Assembly (NCBI RefSeq): GCF_004770145.1
Contig: NZ_RQFW01000024.1
Span: 62,001 to 126,000, forward strand
Direction of reading: 5' to 3'
Origin: Leptospira bourretii
Lineage (GTDB): Bacteria > Spirochaetota > Leptospiria > Leptospirales > Leptospiraceae
Length of the DNA: 64,000 nucleotides
Shown here: positions 18,335 through 27,394 of the stretch, in pieces
Position numbering within the stretch: position 1 is the first letter of the stretch
Layout: every line of letters begins with the position of its first letter
Made by a program: the position numbers and the translations under genes
Notes under the pieces: model-generated
Database searches by the model: none
What the model was told of the DNA's origin: nothing
The model's input: only the letters and a program-made list of their open reading frames with translations

Positions 18335-19450
18335 ATGAATTCGTTAAAAAAGCAGATATCTCCTAAATCGATAAAACCAAACGAAGGGACTTTTTTCTCC
18401 GAACTTTTTGGACCTCAATCCGATAACCTTTACTTAAAAAAAGATTCTATCCATATAACCCTAATTACATTGCAGTTTTGTATTTTTCTTACATTATTAC
18501 TTTTTCTCACCACAAATGAAGTCCATGCGGAAGAGTTTTCATCTGAGTTCCAAGAAGTAATCCTTCCTTCTCCCAACAAAGCCGATTATGAAGAACAAAT
18601 CAAATGCCAGGACTTGTATTGCAAAAAGATATCCTATACCGAAGACGGAACCTACCTAGATGAAGTTTGGTTAGAACTTGGGAAAAACAGTGGTAAAGTG
18701 GTTATAGATTTATTAGATCACCCGCTTACTTTTAGTGAATCCAAAATGGATGATCTCACTGAATACTTACGTGAAATTGCGAAACGTGATGGTCATGTAA
18801 GTTTAGAACCATTTTACATCGCAACGAGAGGTTTTGGAGTTACAGATGTCCCAATCATCAAAGATTTATTTGGTCTCGGTTACAATTTTTACAAACGAAT
18901 TCGTTCGGTAGTAAAATTTGGAAGGATGGGGCATTACAATGCAAAAGTCCTTTACCATCCTACCACTGGTAAAGTGTTACAAGTTTTTTTCTTCCATAAA
19001 AATTATGGAAATTTATGTAATACAGTGTATTCCACTTGTGATCGAATCGAATACATAGATGATGAATTGTTTGATAAGCAGCTATCTTTAAGACTGAGTG
19101 AAGCCTCAACAAGAGGAATCGAAGTTAGATTCACTCAAACACCCGCCATCCTTCCTTTAATGAAACTGGATATTGGAAATTTATTAGACACCAATCGTTC
19201 CGCAAGGTTATACAAATGGCTCATCATAACCAAAAAAACAGAAACAAAAACCATAACCCGAGAAAGGTTTCTCAGTATAGAACTTGCGATCAAAGCATTA
19301 GACTATACGCTTAGTGCTTATGAAATTGTAGAAGCTGTGCAAATGTATCTACCTGCCCGTGCCAAACAAGCCGAAGTTGTTTATGAGGATACAGAAGAAG
19401 GTAGAATGCTTAAATCAGTGGTATTTTATCCGGTTGTGAATCGCGAATAG
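18335..19450 (+). CDS. Hypothetical exported protein, 371 aa
   Basis: No family recognised. The N-terminus is unusual: about 40 polar residues precede a hydrophobic segment (residues ~42-62) ending in EVHAEE, a good signal peptidase site. It is thus either an extended signal peptide or a single-pass membrane protein. The mature part has two closely placed Cys (KCQDLYCKK) and later two more (LCNTVYSTCD), suggesting disulfides. The site AGGAGA supports the ATG. The 3' end overlaps the converging membrane protein gene by 41 bp. Confidence 0.65.
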   Translation: MNSLKKQISPKSIKPNEGTFFSELFGPQSDNLYLKKDSIHITLITLQFCIFLTLLLFLTTNEVHAEEFSSEFQEVILPSPNKADYEEQIKCQDLYCKKISYTEDGTYLDEVWLELGKNSGKVVIDLLDHPLTFSESKMDDLTEYLREIAKRDGHVSLEPFYIATRGFGVTDVPIIKDLFGLGYNFYKRIRSVVKFGRMGHYNAKVLYHPTTGKVLQVFFFHKNYGNLCNTVYSTCDRIEYIDDELFDKQLSLRLSEASTRGIEVRFTQTPAILPLMKLDIGNLLDTNRSARLYKWLIITKKTETKTITRERFLSIELAIKALDYTLSAYEIVEAVQMYLPARAKQAEVVYEDTEEGRMLKSVVFYPVVNRE

Positions 19451-20045
19451 ACTCGGATTTCTTTTTCCTTATCTTTACCATCACGACAAAAACCACACAA
19501 GCAATACCAGCAGAACCAGGAAATAACAATGTGGTAGTATTCCATTCCGCTAAAGCAACCATCGCTAAGAAGTTTCGAAATAAAAAGATAAGATAAAACC
19601 CTAACGGTTCAGAATTAGGTAATATGTATCCCTTACGAAAGGTAGGTATAAAACCTAAAATGTCAGCAAGAGATAAAACTAAAACTGCAGCCAAAGGATC
19701 GGAAAAATAAAACCAAAATGGCAAACTGGAAAGGGCCAATCCAAAGAAAAACCAATCCGATTTTGTGATGTGTATATCACCACGTTTGCGATAAACAAAA
19801 AATGCCACAAGAATAGTAATGATTCCAGATACACCAATGGGGATACTGCCCACTCCTCCGTGCCCAGCCACTTGCGCAAAAAACACGATGAAGGTGGTGA
19901 CTCCCCAAATGATCCAAGAAAACACATGTGGTTGAATTGTTCCGATTCGAATTCCTTTAATATATGGAATATAGGCATAAAAAGTTAATATTATAGCTAT
20001 AATCGTAAGTAAAGTTCGTATCTCCCAAGAAAGTACATTTGTCAT
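19410..20045 (-). CDS. Multi-pass membrane protein (possibly PQ-loop/SWEET-like)
   Basis: 211 residues with about seven hydrophobic segments. The first ones ([28 protein letters not shown]) recall PQ-loop proteins such as SemiSWEET sugar transporters, but the match is by eye and weak. It overlaps the upstream GT4 gene by 4 bp (ATGA), so the two are co-translated and it could help move or position a glycolipid or sugar. Its C-terminal ~13 codons overlap the converging exported-protein gene. Confidence 0.6.
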   Translation of the reverse strand: MTNVLSWEIRTLLTIIAIILTFYAYIPYIKGIRIGTIQPHVFSWIIWGVTTFIVFFAQVAGHGGVGSIPIGVSGIITILVAFFVYRKRGDIHITKSDWFFFGLALSSLPFWFYFSDPLAAVLVLSLADILGFIPTFRKGYILPNSEPLGFYLIFLFRNFLAMVALAEWNTTTLLFPGSAGIACVVFVVMVKIRKKKSESIRDSQPDKIPLI

Positions 20046-21331
20046 TGCATAAAATCAAAAAATAGATCAAAGATATTTGTTTTTTTTACCTTACCTTTCA
20101 TTGCTTCTACTACTTTAGAATATACGTCTTCCATCGCATCCACACATTTTTCCATTTCATGGCTTGAAGCAATTTGAATGGAATTTTTTGAGAACTTAGC
20201 ATATTCATCCGGATTACGAATAATTTCTAATGCCCCTTGTGCAATTCCTTTTACATCAAATGATTTTGCAATGTATCCGTTTTCACCGTGACGTATGAGC
20301 TCAGGTAATGCAAAAGCATCTACACCGACAGCAGGAAGTCCACAAGCGATGGCCTCCAACACAACAAGTCCTTGTGTTTCCATTGTGGAAGCTGTTAAAA
20401 ATAAATCATACTTTGGATACTCTTCATGTAACACAGCATTGGGAATAAAACCTTTAAAACTCACTGCATCTTGAATCCCTAAATGTTCTGCTTGTCTTTG
20501 TAAAGATGGAATGGCTGGACCTTCTCCAATGATTGTGAGTGTGGCCTTTGGATAATATTCATGAATGGTTTTAAATGCATTGAGAACTACATCACAATTT
20601 TTTTCATACGAAATTCGGCCTACGTGCAAAAACTTAGGAGCCTCACCACTAGAATAAATTTTTGGTGTCCCTTGAAATCTTTTTAAGTCCATTCCATTAG
20701 ATACTACAGTGATCGGCCGAGTGATTCCATATTCAATGAGTTGTTCTTTGATGAGATGGCTTGGAGAAATCACCACATCACATCTATTATAGATATCGTT
20801 ACAAATTTTTAGAATGATTTTTTTGCGAATATTGAAGTTATCAAATTTTACAATTTTATCTAATTCATCTATATTTAGTTTTTTCTTAAACTTATTGGCT
20901 TTAAAAAAGAGTTTATCCAGTTTAAACAATCGGTAAAAAGAAACATACATTTCTTGTTCCGCCATCAGTGTGTGATAGGTCCCTATGGTGGGAATTCCAA
21001 AACGTTCTGCGGCATTGACAGCATATAACCCGAGAAGGCCTGGTGTATGAATGTGAATGAGATCTGGTTTAAAGTCTTCGATAACCCGTTTGATTTTGCC
21101 TGGCGAGGGCAAAACCACTTTGATATCGGGGTAACTGGGGAGATATCCAGAGCGAAATCGGACCACCTGGATTTTGTCTGTCATCCGATCAAAGTCCCCA
21201 TCCCCATATTTGGGCGCACAAATACAAAACTCATGGCCACGCAAAGCTAAAAGTTCAGAAAAATTCTTAATGGAAACTGCGACTCCGTCGGTTTTTGGCA
21301 AAAAAGTATCGGAAAAATATAAGACTCGCAA
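20042..21331 (-). CDS. Glycosyltransferase family 4 (GT-B fold)
   Basis: Retaining glycosyltransferase of 429 residues. The N-terminal [19 protein letters not shown] and [14 protein letters not shown], and the C-terminal EX7E motif in [20 protein letters not shown], place it with diacylglycerol glucosyl/mannosyltransferases (MgdA, PimB-like). The [12 protein letters not shown] region also fits that lipid-acceptor group. The start is TTG with AGAGG eight bases upstream. Likely product: a membrane glycolipid. Divergent from the O-antigen-ligase-like gene, 49 bp between starts. Confidence 0.88.
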   Translation of the reverse strand: MRVLYFSDTFLPKTDGVAVSIKNFSELLALRGHEFCICAPKYGDGDFDRMTDKIQVVRFRSGYLPSYPDIKVVLPSPGKIKRVIEDFKPDLIHIHTPGLLGLYAVNAAERFGIPTIGTYHTLMAEQEMYVSFYRLFKLDKLFFKANKFKKKLNIDELDKIVKFDNFNIRKKIILKICNDIYNRCDVVISPSHLIKEQLIEYGITRPITVVSNGMDLKRFQGTPKIYSSGEAPKFLHVGRISYEKNCDVVLNAFKTIHEYYPKATLTIIGEGPAIPSLQRQAEHLGIQDAVSFKGFIPNAVLHEEYPKYDLFLTASTMETQGLVVLEAIACGLPAVGVDAFALPELIRHGENGYIAKSFDVKGIAQGALEIIRNPDEYAKFSKNSIQIASSHEMEKCVDAMEDVYSKVVEAMKGKVKKTNIFDLFFDFMQ

Positions 21332-21380
21332 CTGTTACCTCTTTACAAATTGGAGAAAAGCATTAGTCTCATCCAAAGTT

Positions 21381-22700
21381 ATGTTTTACCGAATCTATCG
21401 TTCTTTTCTCGCCTTGTCCATCATTTCCTGTGCCCTTTCCGTTTCATTGAGCCAACTTTTCTTACTCCTCTCATTTGTTTTTTTTCTCTTTCTTCCCGAA
21501 AAACCAAAATTCAAAAGTCCATTGGTAAAAATTCTCTTCCTATTTTACGCCTGGCAAATTGTAACTGTTTTGTATCATTTCGCTGGATCAGGTTTCGATA
21601 CCCTTTCCATCAAACATGCGTTTCGTGACGAAATGAAAGACATTTTCCTTGTCACTGCCTTTGTGTCCGTCCAAGGGATCAAACCAGAAGACAGAAAATA
21701 CCTATACAAAACATTTTTTATTTTTGCGCTAGTGATTGTTTTCACAGGATTTGTGTCCATATTCTCGATGACCAGGTTATCCAGATTAATTTCAGATTTA
21801 TACAAAACATCTGCATCTTGGCCTTACCAACACCATTATGGCAAAATTACGAACATTAATGTTTATCTTCCCATTGGATTAATGAATACCCATCTTACCT
21901 TCGGTGGATTACTCGCATTTATTTTCCCTGGGTTTGTATTTCGTTTATATGATTCTTGGTATAAAAAAGAATCTATATCCAAAATTTCGACAAACGCCAT
22001 ATTGCTTTTGTTAGTATCTATCGTTTTTTTATTTAATAACGCAAGATCATCCCTTCTAGGAGCTCTGGTCAGTACAATTTTCGGAATCTATATTCTTGTT
22101 TTTATCGATAAAGATATCTCTAAAAAAATGTTAAAACGTATTGGGCTTTTTATCCTTTTGATTTTGATTTTTGTTTTTGTAGGATACAAAACCACAAGTG
22201 CTGTCAAAAGAGTGGTAGATCCATTGTTTGGTGGAGAAAAACATACTGACTCAGGAAGAACTTTTATTTGGGATTCCACATTTCCGTTAATCGAAAAAAA
22301 TCCTATCTTCGGTATTGGATCTGGTAACTACCAAAAAGAAATCGAAATATCAAGAAAAGAAAAGGAAAAAGAAAATAAGGAACTCAGTTTTTTTTATGAG
22401 GTAACACAAAGAGGACATGCTCACAATGATTACTTTCACTTAACCGCCGTCTTTGGAGGACCACAAGGAATCCTTTATCTTATATTATTTGGGATCATTC
22501 TATATACCTTATTAAATGGGAACATACCTAAAAAAATTAGGTTCATGACTTATGGACTTGTCGGATTTTTCTTTTCTGGACTTTTACAATGTTATTTTCA
22601 AGATGATGAAGTTCTAATTGTATTTTACTTTTTACTCGGTTACCTCAACCTCTATGCCGAGTCTGAACAAAAGACAATTGATTCGAAGATAGAAGGATAA
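21381..22700 (+). CDS. O-antigen ligase / Wzy_C family membrane protein
   Basis: Polytopic inner-membrane protein of 439 residues with about ten hydrophobic helices and a large periplasmic loop. The Wzy_C signature is visible in NNARSSLLGALVS, in GRTFIWDSTFPLIEKNPIFG and in the loop RGHAHNDYFHLTAVFGG. These enzymes join a lipid-linked glycan to a lipid or protein acceptor outside the membrane. The ATG at 21381 starts at the first helix; longer frames would run into the divergent gene. Followed 4 bp later by the GH5 gene. Confidence 0.87.
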   Translation: MFYRIYRSFLALSIISCALSVSLSQLFLLLSFVFFLFLPEKPKFKSPLVKILFLFYAWQIVTVLYHFAGSGFDTLSIKHAFRDEMKDIFLVTAFVSVQGIKPEDRKYLYKTFFIFALVIVFTGFVSIFSMTRLSRLISDLYKTSASWPYQHHYGKITNINVYLPIGLMNTHLTFGGLLAFIFPGFVFRLYDSWYKKESISKISTNAILLLLVSIVFLFNNARSSLLGALVSTIFGIYILVFIDKDISKKMLKRIGLFILLILIFVFVGYKTTSAVKRVVDPLFGGEKHTDSGRTFIWDSTFPLIEKNPIFGIGSGNYQKEIEISRKEKEKENKELSFFYEVTQRGHAHNDYFHLTAVFGGPQGILYLILFGIILYTLLNGNIPKKIRFMTYGLVGFFFSGLLQCYFQDDEVLIVFYFLLGYLNLYAESEQKTIDSKIEG

Positions 22701-22704
22701 ATCG

Positions 22705-24681
22705 ATGGCACCAAAAAAACTCTCACCCCGAGGCGAATGGTTTGTAGATGCAAATGGCAGAAAAGTTATTTTGCGCGGAGTCAATTTAGGTGGAGACACC
22801 AAAGTTCCCTATCCCAATGGAGGAACACAGTTTCCTTCAGATTTTTCCGACCACAAAGAAGTTAGTTTTATTGGCAGGCCCTTTCCTCTTTCTGAAGCTG
22901 AGATTCACTTTACTAGACTCAAACGATGGGGGTTTAATACACTTCGATTGTTAACCACTTGGGAAGCAGTGGAACACAAAGGTCCTAACGAGTATGATCA
23001 AGATTACTTAGATTATTTTACAGAAATCGTTCGTTTAGCTGGCGAATATGGTTTTTATGTATTTATTGATTTTCACCAAGATGTTTGGTCCCGTATGACG
23101 GGAGGTGATGGTGCCCCAGGTTGGATCTTCGAAAAACTCGGAATTGATTACCGCAAACTTTCGGAAGCTGATGCAAGCCTAGTCATGCAAAGAGCATACG
23201 ACTACACAAACCCTGGGATTCGTCAGGAAGACAATTATCCTACCATGTGCTGGTCACAAAACTACCGTTATGCTGGAAACGGGATTCTTTGGACTTTATT
23301 TTTTGGTGGTAGAGATTTCGCACCGAACTTTTTTATCGATGGAAAGAATGTTCAAGATTATTTACAAGGTCACTACTTAGGTTGTATGAAACAAATTGCG
23401 GAACGAGTCAAAGGTTTTGACTTTGTTTTGGGTTTTGATTCTTTAAATGAACCGGGCAAAGGTTTCATTGGTCGGGCAATGAATGATCGTGGTTTAAAAA
23501 ACACAGAGGAAGATCCGTCAAAACCTGGACTTGGCTGGTCTCCAATCGATGCATTGTTTTCTTCTCATGGACATTCCATTGAATTACCATACCTCACCTT
23601 AAAAGTTTGGAAAGGTGGATTTGTTCCAACAAAAACAGTTACTGTAAATGAGAATCAAGTTTCTATTTGGTTGCCAGACTCTCCTGGTGATCCTTTTCAA
23701 CTAGAGGGAGCTTATACCATCACCAAAGACGGCACTCCCTTTATCGAAAAAAATGATTTTTTCCAAAAGGTAAATGGACGTGATATCGACTTTGATGCGG
23801 ATTACCTAATACCTTTTATGCGCATCGTTGGCGAAACCATCCAAGAGATTCGAAACGACTGGATGGTTTTTATCGAAAGAGAAGCATCAGATGCATTCAC
23901 CCATCCTCATCTCAATGGAGAAGTTCCAAAACTTGCCGTAAACGCTGCCCATTGGTATGATATCCTTACCCTACTCTTCAAAACTTTTTTATATCCAATT
24001 GCAATTGATACCCTCACAAAACGTCCTGTATTCGGTAAGTCAGGCATTGAAGCAATGTATGTACGCCAGTTAACAAGAATTAAAAACACTGCCGACTCTG
24101 TTCCGGGAAAAATCCCAAGTCTCATTGGAGAATTTGGAATTCCCTTTGACTTACAAGGTGGGAAAGCATACAGAGAATGGAAAAAGGGAAACCGTTCGCC
24201 AAAAATTTGGAAACGCCACGTGATGGCCCTCGATGCAATGTACAATGCAATGGACCAACTTTTTTTATCCAATACTCTTTGGAACTACACTGCATCGAAT
24301 GAAAATGATTTAATGGTAGGCGATGGTTGGAACCAAGAAGACCTCAGTATTTTTTCCAAAGATCAAATGATACCAGGATCCGATCCTGATGTCTATGGAG
24401 GTGGGGGGCGTGCGATCGAAGGATTCTGTCGCCCGTATGCAGCCTCTATCCAAGGTACCCCGATCAAAATGAAATATAATTTAGAAAACAGAGAATTTTA
24501 TTTTGAATGGATGTCCGATCTTGCTATCTCAGAACCTTGCCTTATCAAAATTCCCAGTTTTGTTTATCCAAATGGCGTACAAATCGTAATCTCCAATGCT
24601 GAAAAAATTTCAGAAACCGAAGGGGAATTGACAGTCAAAGGAAATGGAGGAAAGGCAACTCTTTTCCTAAGACCAATATGA
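22705..24681 (+). CDS. Glycoside hydrolase family 5 (endoglycoceramidase / glucosylceramidase-like)
   Basis: A 658-residue (beta/alpha)8 glycosidase with the acid/base Glu in FDSLNEPGKG (E249) and nucleophile Glu in LIGEFGIPFD (E476). Near the N-terminus are VILRGVNLGG and DFHQDVWSRMTGGDGAPGW, which I associate with endoglycoceramidases and the fungal EGCrP-type enzymes that cleave glucosylceramide or sterylglucoside. A C-terminal beta-sandwich (about 565-655) completes the architecture. There is no signal peptide, so it should act in the cytoplasm, unlike secreted cellulases. It sits next to glycolipid-making genes and overlaps the cyclase gene by 4 bp. The substrate is inferred. Confidence 0.85.
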   Translation: MAPKKLSPRGEWFVDANGRKVILRGVNLGGDTKVPYPNGGTQFPSDFSDHKEVSFIGRPFPLSEAEIHFTRLKRWGFNTLRLLTTWEAVEHKGPNEYDQDYLDYFTEIVRLAGEYGFYVFIDFHQDVWSRMTGGDGAPGWIFEKLGIDYRKLSEADASLVMQRAYDYTNPGIRQEDNYPTMCWSQNYRYAGNGILWTLFFGGRDFAPNFFIDGKNVQDYLQGHYLGCMKQIAERVKGFDFVLGFDSLNEPGKGFIGRAMNDRGLKNTEEDPSKPGLGWSPIDALFSSHGHSIELPYLTLKVWKGGFVPTKTVTVNENQVSIWLPDSPGDPFQLEGAYTITKDGTPFIEKNDFFQKVNGRDIDFDADYLIPFMRIVGETIQEIRNDWMVFIEREASDAFTHPHLNGEVPKLAVNAAHWYDILTLLFKTFLYPIAIDTLTKRPVFGKSGIEAMYVRQLTRIKNTADSVPGKIPSLIGEFGIPFDLQGGKAYREWKKGNRSPKIWKRHVMALDAMYNAMDQLFLSNTLWNYTASNENDLMVGDGWNQEDLSIFSKDQMIPGSDPDVYGGGGRAIEGFCRPYAASIQGTPIKMKYNLENREFYFEWMSDLAISEPCLIKIPSFVYPNGVQIVISNAEKISETEGELTVKGNGGKATLFLRPI

Positions 24682-26534
24682 TAGATTTAGAGTCTTTATT
24701 ACAAAAATACCCTTGGGAAGATCGTTGGAAAACCCTGGCAAAGCCAATCGATTCGCTTTGGGAGTTTGATCTCCCTGTCACTAGAGAAGAGATTTGGCCC
24801 CATTTAATTGATACTTCTGCCCTAAACCAAAGGGTGGGCATGCCTAGGTTTGATTACCAAGAAAAAGATGGAAAACTGATAGGAAAAACAAAACAAGTAG
24901 GTTTCCAATTAGAATGGGAAGAGGTCCCCTGGGAATGGGAATATCTCAAAGAAATTGGCAACGCACGTATATATAAAAAAGGATTTGGATACTACGTTCG
25001 TAGCAGAATCGTCTTAGAAACATTAGGTGAATCAAGAAGTAAGGTTTATTTATACTTTGGTTGGATTCCCCGAAATTTCTTTATGCGAAAACTTTTAGAA
25101 TATGCAATGCCAAAGTTGGAACTGTCTTACCATAAAGCTCTTAACGAAATCGCTGAAGAAATCAAAAGAAAAAAACCAAAAAAAAATTCAATCCCTGGAA
25201 AAGAAATTTCATTTGTTCCCGAAGCCCAATGGATACATCCGGAAAAACTTGACAAGGAAACTCAAAACTTAATCAACAATGGAGTTTCTAAAGATGCAGT
25301 CAATGCAGTTTTTAGTTGGATTAAATCTGCTTCCGATAATGAGTTAGATAGAATCCGCATAAAAGAAGTTAGCCGAAATTTAAATTTAGACCCCGACGAA
25401 GTTTTATTTTTGTTTTTGCATGGTTGTCGCTTAGGTATTTTTACGCTTAGTTGGGATATTGTTTGTCCGCATTGTCGAGGAGTGCGCACAAGTCTCACTC
25501 GTTTGAGTGATTTGCCATCTAAAGACGAATGCGAAGTTTGTGAAATTGACTTTGATACAACAGGAGTCAATTCCATTGAAGTGACTTTTCACCTACACCC
25601 AGGAATCCGAATCATCGAAAAACAGATGTACTGTGCCGCCGAACCAGCGACAAAACAACACATTCTACTCACAAAAACAATTCCTGCAAAAAAATCGTAT
25701 TCTTCCAATTTGCTCGTAGGATCAGGAGTATTTCGCTTAAGAAAAAAAGGGGATAAAAGATATCGCCTTGTGGATATCAAACCATCTTACCAACAAACAG
25801 ACATTTTATGGCTGCCAGAGACAAAGGAAGAAGAAATCAAAGTATCCCCAAAACCAAACTTAGTATTTGAAAATGAATCAAATTCCGATGTCACCATCAT
25901 CTTGGAAGAAAGAAACGAAGACCAAACAAGCCTCCGACCCTCAGAGATATTCAACTATCAAGAATTTCGTGACCTATTCTCCGAAGAAGCAATCGCTACT
26001 AATTTACAACTAGACATTGGGATCAAAACCATTCTTTTCACAGACATCGTCGGTTCGACAAAGTTCTATGAAACCGAGGGAGACCACGGCGCATTTTTAC
26101 AGGTGCGTGAACATTTTATCAAAACCAACCAAATCATTCAGAACTTTAGAGGGGTTGTTGTGAAAACCATTGGCGATGCTGTAATGGCAAGTTTCTTTAG
26201 CCCCTTACAGGCATTAAAGGCCGCCAAAGAAATGCAAGAGTGGTTTCACCCAGAAAACCAACATACGCCCGTTAGGATCAGAATCTCCATCCACACCGGC
26301 AATTGCCTCGCCGTTAACCTAAACAGTAACATCGATTACTTTGGAAACACAGTCAACTATACGGCAAAACTCCAATCAGTCACAAACTCTGGCGAAATCT
26401 CCTTTAGTGAAACCATCTTCCGCGACCGAGACATCCGCGAATACCTTCGCGCCGAATCCATCAAACTTCACAAAGTCGAGTTCCCACTCCCATGGGCTGA
26501 CCGCACTGATTTTGTTTATGTTTGGAAGGTATAG
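24678..26534 (+). CDS. Class III adenylate/guanylate cyclase with SRPBCC-like N-terminus
   Basis: 618 residues in three parts. Residues 1-160 look like a START/SRPBCC lipid-binding fold. A zinc-ribbon-like CxxC pair (C263/C266, C285/C288) follows; this N-terminal layout resembles DUF5939. The class III cyclase domain is at about 445-615. Metal Asp residues are D456 (FTDIVGST) and D500 (TIGDAV), and K496 is the adenine-selecting lysine. The transition-state Arg four residues after the conserved Asn (N560) is replaced by Lys (K564). Its ATG overlaps the GH5 stop, so both are translated together, which suggests lipid sensing coupled to a cyclic nucleotide. Activity needs testing because of K564. 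Confidence 0.88.
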   Translation: MIDLESLLQKYPWEDRWKTLAKPIDSLWEFDLPVTREEIWPHLIDTSALNQRVGMPRFDYQEKDGKLIGKTKQVGFQLEWEEVPWEWEYLKEIGNARIYKKGFGYYVRSRIVLETLGESRSKVYLYFGWIPRNFFMRKLLEYAMPKLELSYHKALNEIAEEIKRKKPKKNSIPGKEISFVPEAQWIHPEKLDKETQNLINNGVSKDAVNAVFSWIKSASDNELDRIRIKEVSRNLNLDPDEVLFLFLHGCRLGIFTLSWDIVCPHCRGVRTSLTRLSDLPSKDECEVCEIDFDTTGVNSIEVTFHLHPGIRIIEKQMYCAAEPATKQHILLTKTIPAKKSYSSNLLVGSGVFRLRKKGDKRYRLVDIKPSYQQTDILWLPETKEEEIKVSPKPNLVFENESNSDVTIILEERNEDQTSLRPSEIFNYQEFRDLFSEEAIATNLQLDIGIKTILFTDIVGSTKFYETEGDHGAFLQVREHFIKTNQIIQNFRGVVVKTIGDAVMASFFSPLQALKAAKEMQEWFHPENQHTPVRIRISIHTGNCLAVNLNSNIDYFGNTVNYTAKLQSVTNSGEISFSETIFRDRDIREYLRAESIKLHKVEFPLPWADRTDFVYVWKV

Positions 26535-26554
26535 AATTCCCATTCGCCACTTCT

Positions 26555-26647
26555 GCTAACGAAATGGGGGGAGAGTGAGCTGGCCGATGTATCCAACTTG
26601 AGTTGGTGTAACCATCTGGGCGCCTCGTATTGGTTCGTTTGTTAGGA
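26555..26647. repeat. attC-like imperfect palindrome (~93 bp)
   Basis: Read on the minus strand, the element opens with CCTAACAAACG and closes with CGTTAGC. This resembles the RYYYAAC...GTTRRRY ends of integron attC sites and the TAACAAACG start of Vibrio repeats, with mismatches at the outermost bases. Inside is a perfect hairpin (CCAACT-TG-AGTTGG) flanked by GATG/CATC and partly matched GC-rich arms. No integrase is in the window. It lies between two converging gene ends (cyclase and the export operon). Confidence 0.45.
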
Positions 26648-26664
26648 ACTAAACCTAGAACCGA

Positions 26665-26726
26665 CCGCGCTTTTCGCTCCAATCTTTTGCTTCGCAAAAG
26701 GATTTCCGCTGCAATCGCTGGCGCGG
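26665..26726. repeat. GC-rich palindromic element with nested hairpin
   Basis: Outer arms CCGCGC (26665-26670) and GCGCGG (26721-26726) enclose a perfect inner hairpin, CTTTTGC-TTC-GCAAAAG (26684-26700). The base composition is visibly different from the neighbouring genes. Placement between convergent 3' ends allows a role as bidirectional terminator, but no T-run follows. A genome-wide repeat family is also possible. Confidence 0.5.
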
Positions 26727-26752
26727 GGACCTTCTTGTGAGGATACTCTGAT

Positions 26753-27394
26753 TTATTTAGGAGGAGGAACCAAGTAGAGTTCGAAACCGTTGCGGATTTG
26801 AGGTTTTACGGGATCTTCGAGAACTATAGACAGAAAATTTAAGTTCCCCGGCTCATCATAATTTCTATCTCCTATTGTGAGGAACAAGCGGTATTCATTT
26901 TGATTCGAATAATATCTTACGGAACAATCAAAAAATTCGATTTGAAATTTTAATCTGTCACAATTACCATTTTCACAAGAATGTTCATATATCCAAATTT
27001 TGTTTTCTTTGAAAATTCTGCCTTCCCCTACAACCACAAATTCTTCTCTTTTTTTTGAAGGCCCACCTTTTAAAACAGTAATAATTCCATGATCATCGAT
27101 ATAATAATTAAAATCAGATTCATTAAAATTTGAACTAGTCCACTTAGTGTTTTTGAAAACTTGACCAATGCTAAATGATTCCACCATTTTTAAAATATCA
27201 TAACAGAACAATTCCTCTTTTTTAATAATACAGCTCCCTACTTCTTTTATGTTGTTGGTTCTCGTATTTGAATGGCACCCGCCATCCATGTCTAAATAAA
27301 AAGAGTCTTCATTTTCCAAAACAGTCTCTTGTTTTTTACAATAATCTGTAATTAAAATAATAAGTAATGTTAGTAATAACTTCTTATGCTTCAT
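26753..27394 (-). CDS. Small exported protein, possible lipoprotein/immunity partner
   Basis: 213 residues, family not recognised. The ATG at 27394 has GAGG seven bases upstream and begins a signal sequence (MKHKKLLLTLLIILITDYC); the residues before C19 are a poor lipobox, so simple secretion is also possible. Several Cys pairs occur (GGCHSN, GSCIIK, ELFCYD, SCENGNCD), suggesting disulfides in the periplasm. It overlaps the 3' end of the giant gene by 11 bp and is the last gene of the leftward operon. By position it could be an immunity or accessory protein for that gene's peptidase-like C-terminus; this is inference. Confidence 0.7.
   Translation of the reverse strand: MKHKKLLLTLLIILITDYCKKQETVLENEDSFYLDMDGGCHSNTRTNNIKEVGSCIIKKEELFCYDILKMVESFSIGQVFKNTKWTSSNFNESDFNYYIDDHGIITVLKGGPSKKREEFVVVGEGRIFKENKIWIYEHSCENGNCDRLKFQIEFFDCSVRYYSNQNEYRLFLTIGDRNYDEPGNLNFLSIVLEDPVKPQIRNGFELYLVPPPK

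Noticed and set aside
26461..26697. Minus-strand 78-codon frame across the palindromic region
   Set aside because: It runs antisense through the cyclase end and both palindromes, has an Arg/Pro-rich unfolded-looking product and no ribosome binding site.
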